Positions 42,557-52,518 of a DNA stretch of 64,000 nt are shown piece after piece. Every line of letters begins with the position of its first letter. Position 1 is the first letter of the stretch. The stretch is taken from positions 382,001 through 446,000 of the forward strand of contig WPIO01000113.1 in NCBI GenBank assembly GCA_009760855.2. Direction: 5' to 3'. The position numbers and the translations under genes were made by a program. The notes beneath the pieces were generated by a model, which searched no databases, was not told the DNA's origin, and worked only from the letters and a program-made list of their open reading frames with translations. Source of the stretch: Cristatella mucedo (lineage: Eukaryota; Bryozoa; Phylactolaemata; Cristatellidae).

Positions 42557-43320
42557 AAACCAGACTGAAACTTACTGGCTCAGTTTGAAGTTTCAATATA
42601 TATGTTCAGCTGATCTGGCACTACCCTTTTCAGTGTCTTTGATCGGAATGGTAGAAGGGAGACTGGGCGGAAGTAGCTCAAATTCTCCGGTTTAGTGTTT
42701 CCTTCATGAGTATTGGCCTGACTACAGCCTTTTTGAAAGTACCTGGGTCGTAGCCTCATGCTAATGTCCTATATAGGATGATAGTTATACAAGCCAGCTG
42801 CAGAAGTATGTGTCGTCAGAACAGGACAGTGGGAATATGGTCAATAGGACTAGTTGTCTTCTTTGATTGGGATATGAACTTCGGAATGAGATCACTTGTG
42901 GCCTCATTGAATGCAGACAGTAAGGTGCCGCATGGACTGGATGGACAGGGATGATTCTAAAGGGGATGCTGCTACCCTAGGTATGGACTCTCTGATCTCG
43001 TCAGTCTTGGTGACAAAGAAGCTAGAGAAGTGGTCGGTTAGATCATCATTACGACCACTAGGTAAGGAGCTAACCTGGGAGCAGTTAAGGACATTTTTGA
43101 TCGTAGACATAAGCATTTTTGGATTTTGATTGCGCATTGTGCATCTGTGATTCAACAATGTTTTTATAGAAGCTAGATTTGGCCTTTGCTCTGATCGATT
43201 GGTACGATCTACTGTAGTCCTTGTAAGCCTGTGGATGAACAGTCAGTCCTGATCTTTTGTATTCTTTTTCAAGCTTAGTAGACTTTGCTAGATTAATGTC
43301 CATGTTAACATTAGGTCACT
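42557..43320 (-). mobile_element. L2-A LINE, right part of the split copy
   Basis: Resumes at AAAACCAGACTGAAACTTAC. Minus-strand frames give VLNCSQVSSLPSGRNDDLTD and the linker KLEKEYKRSGLTVHPQAYKD, upstream of the RT, which shows more N-terminal sequence than the 22-24 kb copy. Confidence 0.88.
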
Positions 43321-43384
43321 TGCCGAGGGGGCACAGTGGGCTTATTTTGAGTTGAAAACTCGTCCCCATCCTGAAATTTGTCTC

Positions 43385-44757
43385 CCTATCAAAGAAGACT
43401 ACTGGTCCTCTAGACCCTAGACCCACTGTTCTATTCTGTGATGCATTGATGTGCTGCTGCCATGCATAGCTAAAAAAAATAAATATGTCCTTAGCAGCAG
43501 ACCATCTCCCAGTCAAAGAAGACTACTAGTCCTCTAGACCCTATTCCTACTCTCCTACCTCTACTATACTTAGATCTGCTGGTTCTGCATAACTAACATA
43601 ATAAATATATCTTTAGCCTCAGCTCAGGTCCCTGCACCATTCAAAAATGCTTTTGTGAGGCCACTAATTAAGAAAGCAACGCTAGACAAAGAGGACTTGA
43701 GCAGCTTCCATCCAGTCTCTTGGGTAAAGTCTCTGCTTGTTTTGCTAGATCTTTCGGCAGCTTTTGGTACTATCGATCACCACGTCCTTCTTAAACTCCT
43801 CTCACCTGGCCTGGGCATCACTTGCACTGCACTGCAATGATTCAGGTCCTATCTCACTAGGAAACTCCAGACTATTGATGTGAATTGACACAGATCATCC
43901 AAGGAACCTTTAAAGTAAAGGGTACGTATGGGCTCTGTGCTTGGTCCCCTTCTTTTCACAGTTTATACTCTCCCTCTTGCCGATGTAATTGCTAGGCACA
44001 ATCTAGGCTTTCACTTCTACACAGATGAAACTTAATTGTACCTTTGATTTGATCCCTCCCAGCTCTCCGTCACGTCGAATTCTCCCAAATCCCTAGCTTC
44101 ATGAATTGATTACATCTGCACGTGGACTGTAGCAAACTGTCTTAAATTGAATGATAATAAAACCCAACTTCCTGGTTATGGGCAAACCAAGTGTGATTCA
44201 GAAATTGAAAGGCCAACAATCACAATCAGCCCTGCCAGCAAAATTTCTGTTGATTCTGCAGGAAATCTAGGTGTCATGTTCCAAAATGACCTTCCATTAG
44301 ACACCGCATCAGCTCCACAGTCACGTTTGCCTACTTTCAGCTACATATCCTTGCAAAAATTAGGGCTTGCTTAGACAGGTATACCACATCTAAATTGGTC
44401 CATGCATTTGTGACCTCCAGTCACGTCTTCTGTTACTCACTGCTTGCTGGTCTACCGGTCTTTGCAATTCTTAAACCGGCCACTTACAGCTGGTGGAAAA
44501 CTCTGCAGCTAGGCTTGTCTATCGTGAGCGTCTCAGTTGCCACATCACACCGCTTCTCGTCGACCTGCACTGGCTCTCAGTCAAGCTATGCACCAGCTTC
44601 AAGGTTTTGTCACTCAATTTCAGGTTCCTTCCTTCTTTGGCTCCAGCAAACCTATAAGATCCACTTCCCCACCAGGCTAAGCATCCTACCACCTTTGGAA
44701 TCTAACTTAGTAACTTTGTTTACTTATGCCTCGTAAGAACCTCAAATCCTCTATAGA
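43385..44757 (+). mobile_element. L2-A LINE, broken RT with duplicated 5' segment
   Basis: Plus-strand RT copy. The segment starting TCAAAGAAGACTACT and GGTCCTCTAGACCC occurs twice (about 43,397 and 43,517), a roughly 120-bp tandem duplication. Then come [35 protein letters not shown] and a mutated YADD region (the Ala codon is changed and a stop lies near 44,035). It runs to about 44,757, where another copy starts. Confidence 0.9.
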
Positions 44758-45290
44758 CTTTACTTCAAGGTTTTGTCGTTCACTTTTAGGTCACTTCGTT
44801 CTTTGGCTCCAGCCTATCTCTCAGATCTATTGCCACACCAGGCAACCAGATCAAGCTAGGCCAACACCTACTTTTTGGAATCAGAATCAGTTTATAGATA
44901 CCTCAAACAAACCTCAAATCCTTTGGAGACTGTGCATTTAGTTCGTATGGTCCCAAAGCACAGAAATCGCTCCCGACTTGCGTCACAACATCCCCTGACT
45001 TGACCACATTTAAAAAGAACTTAAAACACCTATTTAGGAGAGCATTTAGTGGGTCCCTGTGATTCGTTCTTGATGTACTTATGCATGCTGACACTGTGCA
45101 TGCTGCCACTAACCACACTTGCATGCTGAGCTTGTGCATATCACCCCTAACCGTGTTCTTCATGTTGTCTATCAAGCATGATATTACTCACCATTCAATT
45201 ACGTTTCCCTTTGCAGCAAATGTAAAGCGCCTAGAAAGAGATTGAGTTCTCTGAGGGCGCTTTATCAAGCACATTATTTTTATTATTTTG
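44758..45290 (+). mobile_element. L2-A LINE 3' end
   Basis: A new plus-strand copy begins CTTCAAGGTTTTGTCGTTCA (FKVLSFTFRSL) and ends with hairpin and tail at about 45,290. The older copy's 3' UTR appears to resume at 45,293. Confidence 0.88.
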
Positions 45291-45292
45291 CA

Positions 45293-45410
45293 TGGTACCA
45301 GTAACCATTCGATCGTGCTTCCTTTGCAGCAAATGTAAAGTGCGTAGAAAGCGATGAGTACTCTAAGGGAGATACATAAAAAAATATCATTAATATTATT
45401 AGTATTATTA
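45293..45410 (+). mobile_element. L2-A LINE 3' tail
   Basis: GGTACCAGTAACCATTCGAT, TTTGCAGCAAATGTAAAGTG, a mutated hairpin and ATTATTAGTATTATT. Probably the original tail of the 43,385 copy. Confidence 0.8.
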
Positions 45411-45469
45411 TTTCTGAATGATCTCTAATTTTGATACTGAGCATGTCGTTGATTCTTGTTCTTGTATAT

Positions 45470-45545
45470 AACTTTGCTGGTTGTGTTGCCTCTGGATAGA
45501 GATTAGGTTATCTGAGGTGCTATAGAAATGGCTTACTATTAATAT
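45470..45545 (+). mobile_element. SINE- or L2-type tail remnant
   Basis: TTGCCTCTGGATAGAGATTA, GGTTATCTGAGGTGCTATAG and AAATGGC resemble the L2-tailed SINE 3' end. Confidence 0.45.
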
Positions 45546-45604
45546 AGCTATTAAAAGGTGCACTTGATTGAGTGCCTCATCTGTTGCTTCCATTGTCATG
45601 CTCA

Positions 45605-45765
45605 ACGCTTCTGTTAATTGAGCCGGAGGCTGCTGCTGTACATGCCCCTTTGTCGTTGCAGCCACCATGCCTCAGAGCCAATAGAGGCTGCAGCCTCAGA
45701 GCCACCGGAAGCTGCAGGCGTGGTTACGCTTCATGCAGCTGCACTAGGGCAGCCTCGAGCTGACA
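45605..45765 (+). promoter_or_regulatory. Shared upstream segment of the zinc-finger ORF (possible 5' exon)
   Basis: Nearly the same as 29,543-29,701. It contains an acceptor-like TTTGTCGTTGCAG followed by CCACCATGCCTCAGAGCC. That ATG has a strong Kozak context but meets a TAG after four codons. A TAG at 45,745 also closes the finger frame, so translation of the fingers should begin at 45,766 unless an upstream exon splices in elsewhere. Confidence 0.55.
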
Positions 45766-46698
45766 ATGTCTTCACTTCCTGTGCATGCCACCGGCACTCA
45801 GCCGTACGCCTGCGACCAGTGCGGCAAGTGCTTCACAGCAGTCCGCGGCCTGACGAGCCACAAGCGCCTCCACACGGGCGAGCTGCTGCATGCCTGCGAC
45901 CAGTGCGGCGAGAGCTTCGCTGAGCTCAAAGGCCTGAAGCGTCACCAATACACGCACACGGGCGAGCGGCCGCACGCATGTGACCTGTGCGGTGCGCGTT
46001 TCTCGAGCGTCAGCCACCTGACCGGCCACAAGCGCACGCACACGGGCGAGCGGCCGTACGCCTGCGACCAGTGCGGCAAGTGCTTCACTAAGCACGGCGC
46101 CCTGAAGCTGCACCGCCTCACGCACACGGGCGAGCGGCCGCACTCGTGCGAACATTGCGGCAAGTGCTTCACTCAGCTAGGAGGTCTCCGGCTGCACCAG
46201 CACACTCACACGGGCGAGCGGCCGCACGGCTGCGACCAGTGCAGCGCCCGTTTCACGAAGCTCGATCACCTGCGGAGCCACAAGCGCCTGCACACGGGCG
46301 AGCGCCCGTATGCCTGCGTGCAGTGTGGCAAGCGCTTCACAGAGCTCGGACAGCTGAGGCTGCACCAGCGAACGCACACGGGCGAGCGGCCGTACGCCTG
46401 CGACCAGTGCGGTGCTCGTTTCACGAAGCTTGGCCACCTGACCGGCCACAAGCGCACGCACACAGGCGAGCGGCCGTACGCCTGCGGGCAGTGCAGCAAG
46501 CTCTTCGCTCAGCTCCGCAGCCTGAAGCTGCACCAGCTCACGCACACGGGCGAGGAGCCGCACGCGTGCGACCAGTGTGGCAAGCGCTTCACTCAGCTTG
46601 CCGTCCTGAAGCGGCACCAGCTCACGCACTCACTGGCGGCGAGCTGCCGACAGAGTGCGACCAATGCCGTGTGCGTTCCTACATCCTCAGCAGGCTGA
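45766..46698 (+). CDS. C2H2 zinc-finger protein, 10 fingers
   Basis: 310 codons from an ATG with A at -3. Ten consecutive C-x2-C-x12-H-x3-H fingers are joined by HTGERP linkers, starting YACDQCGKCF (Cys at about residue 16) and ending HACDQCGKRF, LKRHQLTH. There is no KRAB, BTB, SCAN or other effector domain in this frame. The family binds specific DNA in the nucleus through helix residues that differ between fingers here. After finger 10 the frame drifts into an unrelated tail (ending VPTSSAG). In the +1 frame an 11th finger (CDQCRVRSYILSRLKRH) and GDQRC follow, matching the end of the 12-finger paralogue. A frameshift near 46,630-46,640 therefore appears to have truncated it. It is a paralogue of 52,519-53,598. 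Confidence 0.9.
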   Translation: MSSLPVHATGTQPYACDQCGKCFTAVRGLTSHKRLHTGELLHACDQCGESFAELKGLKRHQYTHTGERPHACDLCGARFSSVSHLTGHKRTHTGERPYACDQCGKCFTKHGALKLHRLTHTGERPHSCEHCGKCFTQLGGLRLHQHTHTGERPHGCDQCSARFTKLDHLRSHKRLHTGERPYACVQCGKRFTELGQLRLHQRTHTGERPYACDQCGARFTKLGHLTGHKRTHTGERPYACGQCSKLFAQLRSLKLHQLTHTGEEPHACDQCGKRFTQLAVLKRHQLTHSLAASCRQSATNAVCVPTSSAG

Positions 46699-46856
46699 AG
46701 CGGCACAGGCGCTCGCATGTCGGCGACCAGCGCTGCCGAACCGGAAGAGGCTCGCGTAGGCCGATCTCGGGCCAGGCGCAGTGCTGCCAAGCTGCAGCTC
46801 TGGTTAGTGATTGTTCTGCTGTCGCAGCTTCTGAAGCTGCTGCTGGTACAGAGAGA

Positions 46857-46940
46857 GAGGATGCATCATTTGCTTCAGAGGATGCATCCTTTGCTTTGCT
46901 TTGCATCAGAGGATGCATCCTTTGCTTTGCTTTGCATCAG
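46857..46940. repeat. Tandem repeat, about 31-bp unit
   Basis: CAGAGGATGCATCCTTTGCT followed by TTGCTTTGCAT is repeated about 2.5 times just downstream of the 10-finger ORF. Confidence 0.85.
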
Positions 46941-47299
46941 GCTCACGTAGTCTACTGTCAGAGGGACTTTTTGTCTGCTATGGTTCATTTTCTGTTGTCA
47001 TCCGAGTTATTCAAGCTCGTAATTTTCTCGACCTTGACCTGTAGAATGGCTTCACGACAGCACTGCCTATCACAGTGAACACATGTTGCTCTTTAGTATT
47101 GCTATTACACTAAGGACATAGACTTTAATGATTATAAAATTATAATAATACAATATAATAGTTATAGAATGTGAATTTCTGCCAGTGTATATATTGGCTG
47201 CTCATACCTCTTGCTGATCTGTAGTAGTAAGAATAATGGGCTGTTGTTATTGGGATCTATGAGAGCTTGTAACCCGGAGTGGGGTAGGATAAGTCTATT

Positions 47300-47416
47300 C
47301 CAGAGCATTGATGTGAACGGACAATAGTCATCCGAGGAACAACTGAAGTCCGTAGAACCTCAGTGCTTAGTCTGCTTCCTTTCACAGTTTATACTTTGCA
47401 GCAAATGTAAAGCGCC

Positions 47417-47479
<63 letters not shown>

Positions 47480-47892
47480 AGTTCTCTGAGAGCACTTTAT
47501 CAAGTGCATTATTATTATTATTACTCTACCTCTTGCCTACGTAATAGCCAAGCGATCGAGGCTTTCACTTTTATGCAGATGACACTCAGTTGCACCTTAG
47601 CTTTGTTCCCTTCTAGCCGTCGAGCACTTTGAATTCTCTCTACTCCTTTGATGCATGTTTTGCTGACATCAGCACACAGGGATAGCAGCAAACTTTCTTA
47701 AATTGAATGATGATACAATCAGCTTATTAGTCGTGGCCCAACCAAGTGTGACTCAAGAAAAACTGAAAAGCTAAACGCTCGAAATTGGCTTAAAAATCTA
47801 GTTGTCACTTTCTAAGGTTTAAAAATCGAGCTATAACTTTCTAAGGTGATATGATACTATCGACCACATCAGCTCCACAATCAAGTCTGAAC
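47300..47892 (+). mobile_element. L2-A LINE RT region split by an L2-A tail
   Basis: GATGTGAACGGACAATAGTC (DVNGQ region) to TTTCACAGTTTATACTT at 47,393. After the insertion, CTCTACCTCTTGCCTACGTA and TTTATGCAGATGACACTCAG (YADDTQ) continue to about 47,892, where LINE-B sequence begins. Indels and stops throughout. Confidence 0.88.
47393..47524 (+). mobile_element. Hairpin-only L2-A tail insertion with (GA)n expansion
   Basis: TTTGCAGCAAATGTAAAGCG and CCTA, then a (GA)n run of about 58 bp (47,418-47,475), then TTGAGTTCTCTGAGAGCAC and ATTATTATTATTA. It interrupts the TVYT-LPLAD coding stretch of the surrounding copy; TACT is present at both edges as a possible target duplication. Confidence 0.9.
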
Positions 47893-48310
47893 TGCTTCAC
47901 CAGTTTCAGCCTCCTCGTGCCCTCAGGTAATGCATGGACAATAAATTAGCTGTGCCATTCCTCCGCTTAAAGACTGTTGGCCATCAGAAGCTTTTGCTTT
48001 GCAGGTCCTAGATGTAATGATAAGACATCACTTCCATGGTTCTTTTGCAACCTATTTGCAATCTATTCTCAAGCTGCCGACTATGGCACATCCTTTCCAG
48101 CTGTCCTGAGCTGCTACTTCCATCTTACTGACTAGTTCAACTGCTCTTCTGACTGCTATGCTTCCCACTTTTTGTTGTTGTGTGAGATGAAGTCTGTTGG
48201 CTACCGAATGGGTGCCGAAAGCTGGTTAGGCTGTGAGTGGGCTCAAAAATCTTCTGTGTAACACGCTAACAGTCTTTGCGGATTTGTGGAATCACAGACG
48301 GAGATACATT
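47893..48310 (+). mobile_element. LINE-B ORF2 end and 3' UTR
   Basis: CTGCTTCACCAGTTTCAGCC and GACAATAAATTAGCTGTGCC match the LLHQFQPVRALRS and DNKLAVPFLRLKTVGD codons of the copies at 59 and 61 kb. It ends GACGGAGATACATTAAAATTACA. Frame broken. Confidence 0.82.
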
Positions 48311-48321
48311 AAAATTACATC

Positions 48322-49460
48322 GCATAGTGCTGCCATTCGACACAGTGTGTCTGAAATGAGCACAGTCTAGATTGTGGAACCGACGACGACTGGTAAAGTG
48401 ACAGGTACCCAGCCGGACAGTTGTTTAGTGGGCGTGGTTTCGCCGCAAATGGTTCCGCCTCAGCCGCAGCTCCGCCCCCTGAACTGAGCTGCAGGCCTCC
48501 ACGTGAGCGTATCACTGCGACGCACTAAATTACAGTCTATCCGCCGCCGCCCGCGGAAGTGCTACCATCTCCGCCGCTCTTCGCGCCTCGTGCGCCGAAG
48601 CAGCGCACCCGACGGGGTCTACTTCGGGTAAGCATGCGTGTCCGCCTGCGTACCATGCAGCCGCCGGTACCCATACACTACGCATGTCTGTCTGTGGGCT
48701 ACGCCGTTCGCAGCGCACCGCGCACGCACCCGCGAACTAGAGCACGTGGACCACCCACCCGATAGCCTGCCTAAAAACGCTACTACCTCAAAACCCCACT
48801 ATAATGAGTTATTAAGTTTGATTGTGTGAAAATGTATGTAAAAACACCGATCGGAAGATTCCTACTGCAAGATTGATGGCCAGAATAACGCTGTACCACC
48901 TATGTCAGCCTCGTGTGCTGGCCACTCACCGTGCTCTCGGCGCAATGATATTAGATTTTACTCTGAAAACCATAGCTTTTTGCTCAAAATGATCATTTAT
49001 AACAGATTTTTAATTAGATACTCAGATTCGGGCGATATTAATAGCGTACTGATTTTAGTGAACCGAAACCGCGTGTACACCCTTCCACGGGACCTTCGCA
49101 TCGTTCGCTGCCCCGGCTTCCGGACTCGCAGCCAACGCCGGCGTGGATCGAAATGAGCTCGCGAGCCGTCGCACGACTTTGTTATCCTTATGAAGATACT
49201 TATAAATTGCGTTTAGTGCAACATTTTTGACAAATACGTTTGCTCTCCCGCGTTCTACGTTGTCGAGCGGTCGTAGTCCGGTCGGTTTACCAGCGCCATC
49301 CAAGTATTAAGCACTATTATTGTCTCTTTTATTCTTCTGTTTGGTCTTGCTTTCTTGCCAGGGTGGCATTATTAGGGCTCATTTCCCGCCCACTGCATAT
49401 TACTGTTTTTGCGCGGGGTTGCTTGCAAGTCTCTGCCAGAGTTCCTCGCTAAAATATTTA
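48322..49460 (+). repeat. Dispersed repeat C, copy 3
   Basis: Starts TAGTGCTGCCATTCG and TGTCTGAAATGAGCACAG directly after a LINE-B tail. It shares CGGAAGATTCCTACTGC, CGAAACCGCGTGTACACCC, GGTTTACCAGCGCC and GCTTTCTTGCCAGGGTGGCA with the other copies. At about 49,440-49,460 it passes into a LINE endonuclease frame. Confidence 0.7.
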
Positions 49461-50135
49461 TGTGACAGGCCGTTACTGATTGTAGGAGACTTAAATATTC
49501 ACGTTGACAACCCTAGCAACAGCCAGGTCCTCTCATTTCTTGACTGTCTGGAGAATTTTGGTTTGGCCCAGCACGTTAATCATAGCACCCACGTCGGTGG
49601 CCACATTCTAGATCTCGTGATCACTCAGGATGTCCTCTCCACGGACCTTGTGGTGTGCCCACTGACCCAATCAGATCATTGTTCGGTCTCGTTTACTGTT
49701 CCTGCTCCCTCGTACGTACAGGGCAATGTCGAATTTGCCAAACGACGTAACTTACAAAGCATTGACATGGACAAGTTTTTGAAATCTGTTTGTGATGCAG
49801 GTCTTCTTGATCTGCATTCAGACTCGACCGGCAGCCTCGATACCCTCACTGATGCGATGAACGTGACACTCAGGAGTGCTCTTCGCAAGCATGCTCCTGT
49901 TCGCTCTATCCGTGTTCAAAGTCGTGGAGATTCCTTTAAATTTACAAAAAACTCCTTAAGATGCACGGGGTTAAGCACAGGCTAGAATGTCGTTTCAAGA
50001 AATCGGGGTCTGATGCAGATCTAGTCAATTTTAAAGACTTCCTTCGAGTTTACACCTGAAAGTTAAAAAAAACCAGGACTTCTTTTTACATTAGAAAGCT
50101 GAATTCCTGCCAGTCGGACGCTAAACAGATTACCA
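49455..50135 (+). pseudogene. LINE apurinic-endonuclease C-terminal fragment
   Basis: Frame 49,320-49,985 contains RPLLIVGDLNIHVDNPSN (the GDxN motif of EEP nucleases), HSTHVGGHILDLVIT, and PLTQSDHCSVSFTV (the SDH motif), as in L2/CR1 ORF2. After the stop at 49,983 the linker KKSGSDADLVNFKDFLRVYT is still readable in a shifted frame. It is the only clear endonuclease segment in the window. The N-terminal nuclease part is missing or replaced by repeat C sequence. Confidence 0.85.
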
Positions 50136-50640
50136 CCCAATTTTCTGAATTTAACTGTTGACATGTACCTCTTGCTAACCTCAAATCCTTTAGAGACTGC
50201 GCCTTTTATTCGTATGCTCCCAAAGCCTGGAACTCACTCCCAACTTTCGTCACGACATCCCCTGACTTGACCACATTTAAAAAGAACTTAAAAACTTGCC
50301 TATTTAGGACAGCCTTTAGTGGGTCCCTGTGATTCGTCCTTCATGTGCTTATGCATACTGACTTTCTGCATCCAGCCACTAACCATACTTGCATGCTTAC
50401 CCTGTGCATGTCACCCTTAGCCATGTTATTCTTGTTTATTGAGCATTCTACCACTAACCATTTGATCGTGCTGACCCTGTGCATGTCACCCTTTACCATG
50501 TTATTCTTGTTGTTTATTGAGCATTCTACCTATAACCATTTGATCGTGCTTCCTTTGCAGCAATTGTAATGTGCATAAAAAGAGATTAAGTTCTCTTAGG
50601 TCACTATATTAAAATTATTATTATTATTATAATTAAGGTC
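50136..50640 (+). mobile_element. L2-A LINE 3' end
   Basis: Joins directly to the endonuclease fragment without RT. AACCTCAAATCCTTTAGAGA, GGAACTCACTCCCAACTTTC, then a 3' UTR containing an internal duplication (a GTGCATGTCACCCTT block twice, about 50,404 and 50,483), then hairpin and (ATT)n. Confidence 0.88.
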
Positions 50641-51090
50641 ACTTTAGAACGGTCACCTACATTTCGCCGAGATTCAGCATGAAATGTACTGGCAGAGCTG
50701 ATTTCGAGCAGCTGGTTTTCCAATTACTGAATCTCACTTGGTTTGCCCATAACCATTAAGTTGGTTTGATCGTCATTCATGTTTGGAAAGTTTGCTGCCA
50801 TTCATGTGTGGATGTCATCAATACATGCTGCCAGGGAGTTGAGAGAGTCGATGTGCTGGAGGACTTAGCAGGATTAAAGCAAAGGTACAACTGTGTGTCA
50901 TTTGTATCGAAGTGAAAGCCCAGGTTTTGCCTGGCGACCACATCGGCAAAGGGGAGAGTATAAACCACAAAAGGAACCGGACCAAGCATGGAGCCCTGAG
51001 CTACCCCATATTTCAGTGGCTCCTCAGAGATGGTCTTTTTCCATTCAAATCAATACTCTGAAGTCTCCCACTGAAATAAATATAAATATG
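50640..51090 (-). mobile_element. L2-A LINE RT fragment
   Basis: Reversed RT portion. The minus frame 50,777-50,989 gives LGPVPFVVYTLPFADVVARQ and FDTNDTQLYLCFNP, so the YADD box is mutated to TND. Tail-to-tail with the preceding plus copy. Confidence 0.88.
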
Positions 51091-51109
51091 ACTCATACGT
51101 GTGCACCCT

Positions 51110-51225
51110 AAGAGGACTTACTTTGTATTCAGGTGCTTCACATATGCCAGTGGGCTCGAGCCCTCGACTTGGTCAGAGCAAGCACTTTAACCACTGGGCC
51201 AAACCAGCTCGGCTGGACCTCAACC
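51110..51225 (-). mobile_element. L2-tailed tRNA-like SINE, reversed
   Basis: GGTGCTTCACATATGCCAGT, GGGCTCGAGCCC (B box), and GAGCAAGCACTTTAACCACT then GGGCC (A box) are the complement of the SINE at 21,425. Confidence 0.7.
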
Positions 51226-51261
51226 ATTGCACCAGTATGCACCAGTGATGCCCAGGCGAGA

Positions 51262-51400
51262 TGAGAGCCTTTAGTTCGTGTGCTTCCAAATCCCGGCACT
51301 CACTATTGATGCATGGCATAATATCTGTAAAGTGCCTAGAAAGAGATTCACTTCTCTGTGAGTGCTAAACAAGTGTATTGTTATTTTTATATTATTATTA
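51262..51400 (+). mobile_element. L2-A LINE tail scrap
   Basis: CTTTAGTTCGTGTGCTTCCA, then GTAAAGTGCCTAGAAAGAGA and ATTATTATTA. Confidence 0.75.
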
Positions 51401-51404
51401 AAGT

Positions 51405-51650
51405 CCTGTTACTTGACGACTTTTGAAAAAAAATGCTTAAAATACACTCGTTTCTTACAGCATTTAGTGGGTCTTTGTGATTTGTCCTTCGTGTGCATGT
51501 ACCTGCTTACACTGTGTCTGTTGCTTGTGGAGGTTACCACCTATCATTAGGCATCATTTGGCTTTCCATTCAGCTGTTGTAAAGTGCTTAGAAAGAGATT
51601 CAGTTCTCTGAGGGCATTATACGAATGTGTTATTGTTATTGCTATGATAA
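51405..51650 (+). mobile_element. Diverged L2-A LINE 3' tail
   Basis: AGCATTTAGTGGGTCTTTGT, a diverged 3' UTR, TTGTAAAGTGCTTAGAAAGA and hairpin. It meets the next copy tail-to-tail. Confidence 0.82.
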
Positions 51651-51654
51651 TAAT

Positions 51655-52316
51655 AATATTAATAATAGTAATAATACACTTGATAAAGCGCCCTCAGAGA
51701 ACTCAATCTCCTTTTAGGGGCTTTACATTTGGTGCAAAGGGAAACGCGATTGAATGGTGAGTAATGTTTGATAGACAACATGAATGACATGGTTAGGGGT
51801 GACATGCACAGGATCAGCATGCAAGTGTGGTTAGTGGCAGCATGTGCAATGTCAGCATGCATAAGCACATAAAGGCCGAATCACAGTGACCCTCTAAATT
51901 CTGTCCTAAATAGGTGTGTTTTTAAGTTCCTTTTAAATGTGGTCAGGTCAGGGGATGTTCTGACGCAGGTCGGGAGGGAGTTCCAGGCTTTGGGAGCATA
52001 CGAACTAAATGCACGGTCCCCAAAGGATTTGAGGTTTTTGCGAGGTATTGGTAAACTGTTAGATTCCGAAAAGGGGGTGGTACGATGCTTGGCTTGATGA
52101 GGGAGTAGATCTGTGAGATAGGCTGGAGCCAAAGAATGAAGTGACCTAAAATTGAGCGACAAATGCTTGAAGTCGATGCGTTACCTGACTGGGAGCCAGT
52201 GCAGGTCGTCGAGAAGTTGTGTGATGAGGCAACTGCGAAGCTCACGACAGACTAGCCTAGCTGCGGTTTTGCACCAGCTGTAATCGCCTGATTGCACATG
52301 CCGGTAGGCCAGCAAT
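51655..52316 (-). mobile_element. L2-A LINE 3' third
   Basis: Reversed copy with (AAT)n, hairpin, 3' UTR and about the last 90 codons of ORF2 (51,881-52,162: SLAPAYLTDLLPHQAKHRTT, AFSSYAPKAWNSLPTCVRTS). It breaks at about 52,316 in the GLPACAIRRLQ region, just upstream of the 12-finger ORF. Confidence 0.93.
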
Positions 52317-52518
52317 CAGGATCAAGTGTGTTATTATTATTCTTATTACATGGACTTGTTCCAAAGCTATGTTCGATCTTGGCATACGGCTCATAACCAA
52401 ATCGCGTCACAAAACCTTGAAACTTACGAATACGTTGTAGCATCTCCTGCGATAAGGAGCTTAAAAACACAGCGGCCCTGACGGGTCTGCTCTGGCATCA
52501 GCATCATTGAATGCGCCA

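Noticed and set aside
45772-46629. Leu/Arg/Val-rich minus-strand and Arg/Pro/Ala-rich plus-strand ORFs over the zinc-finger array
   Set aside because: Off-frame shadows of the GC-rich finger repeat; the finger frame has regular zinc ligands and linkers.
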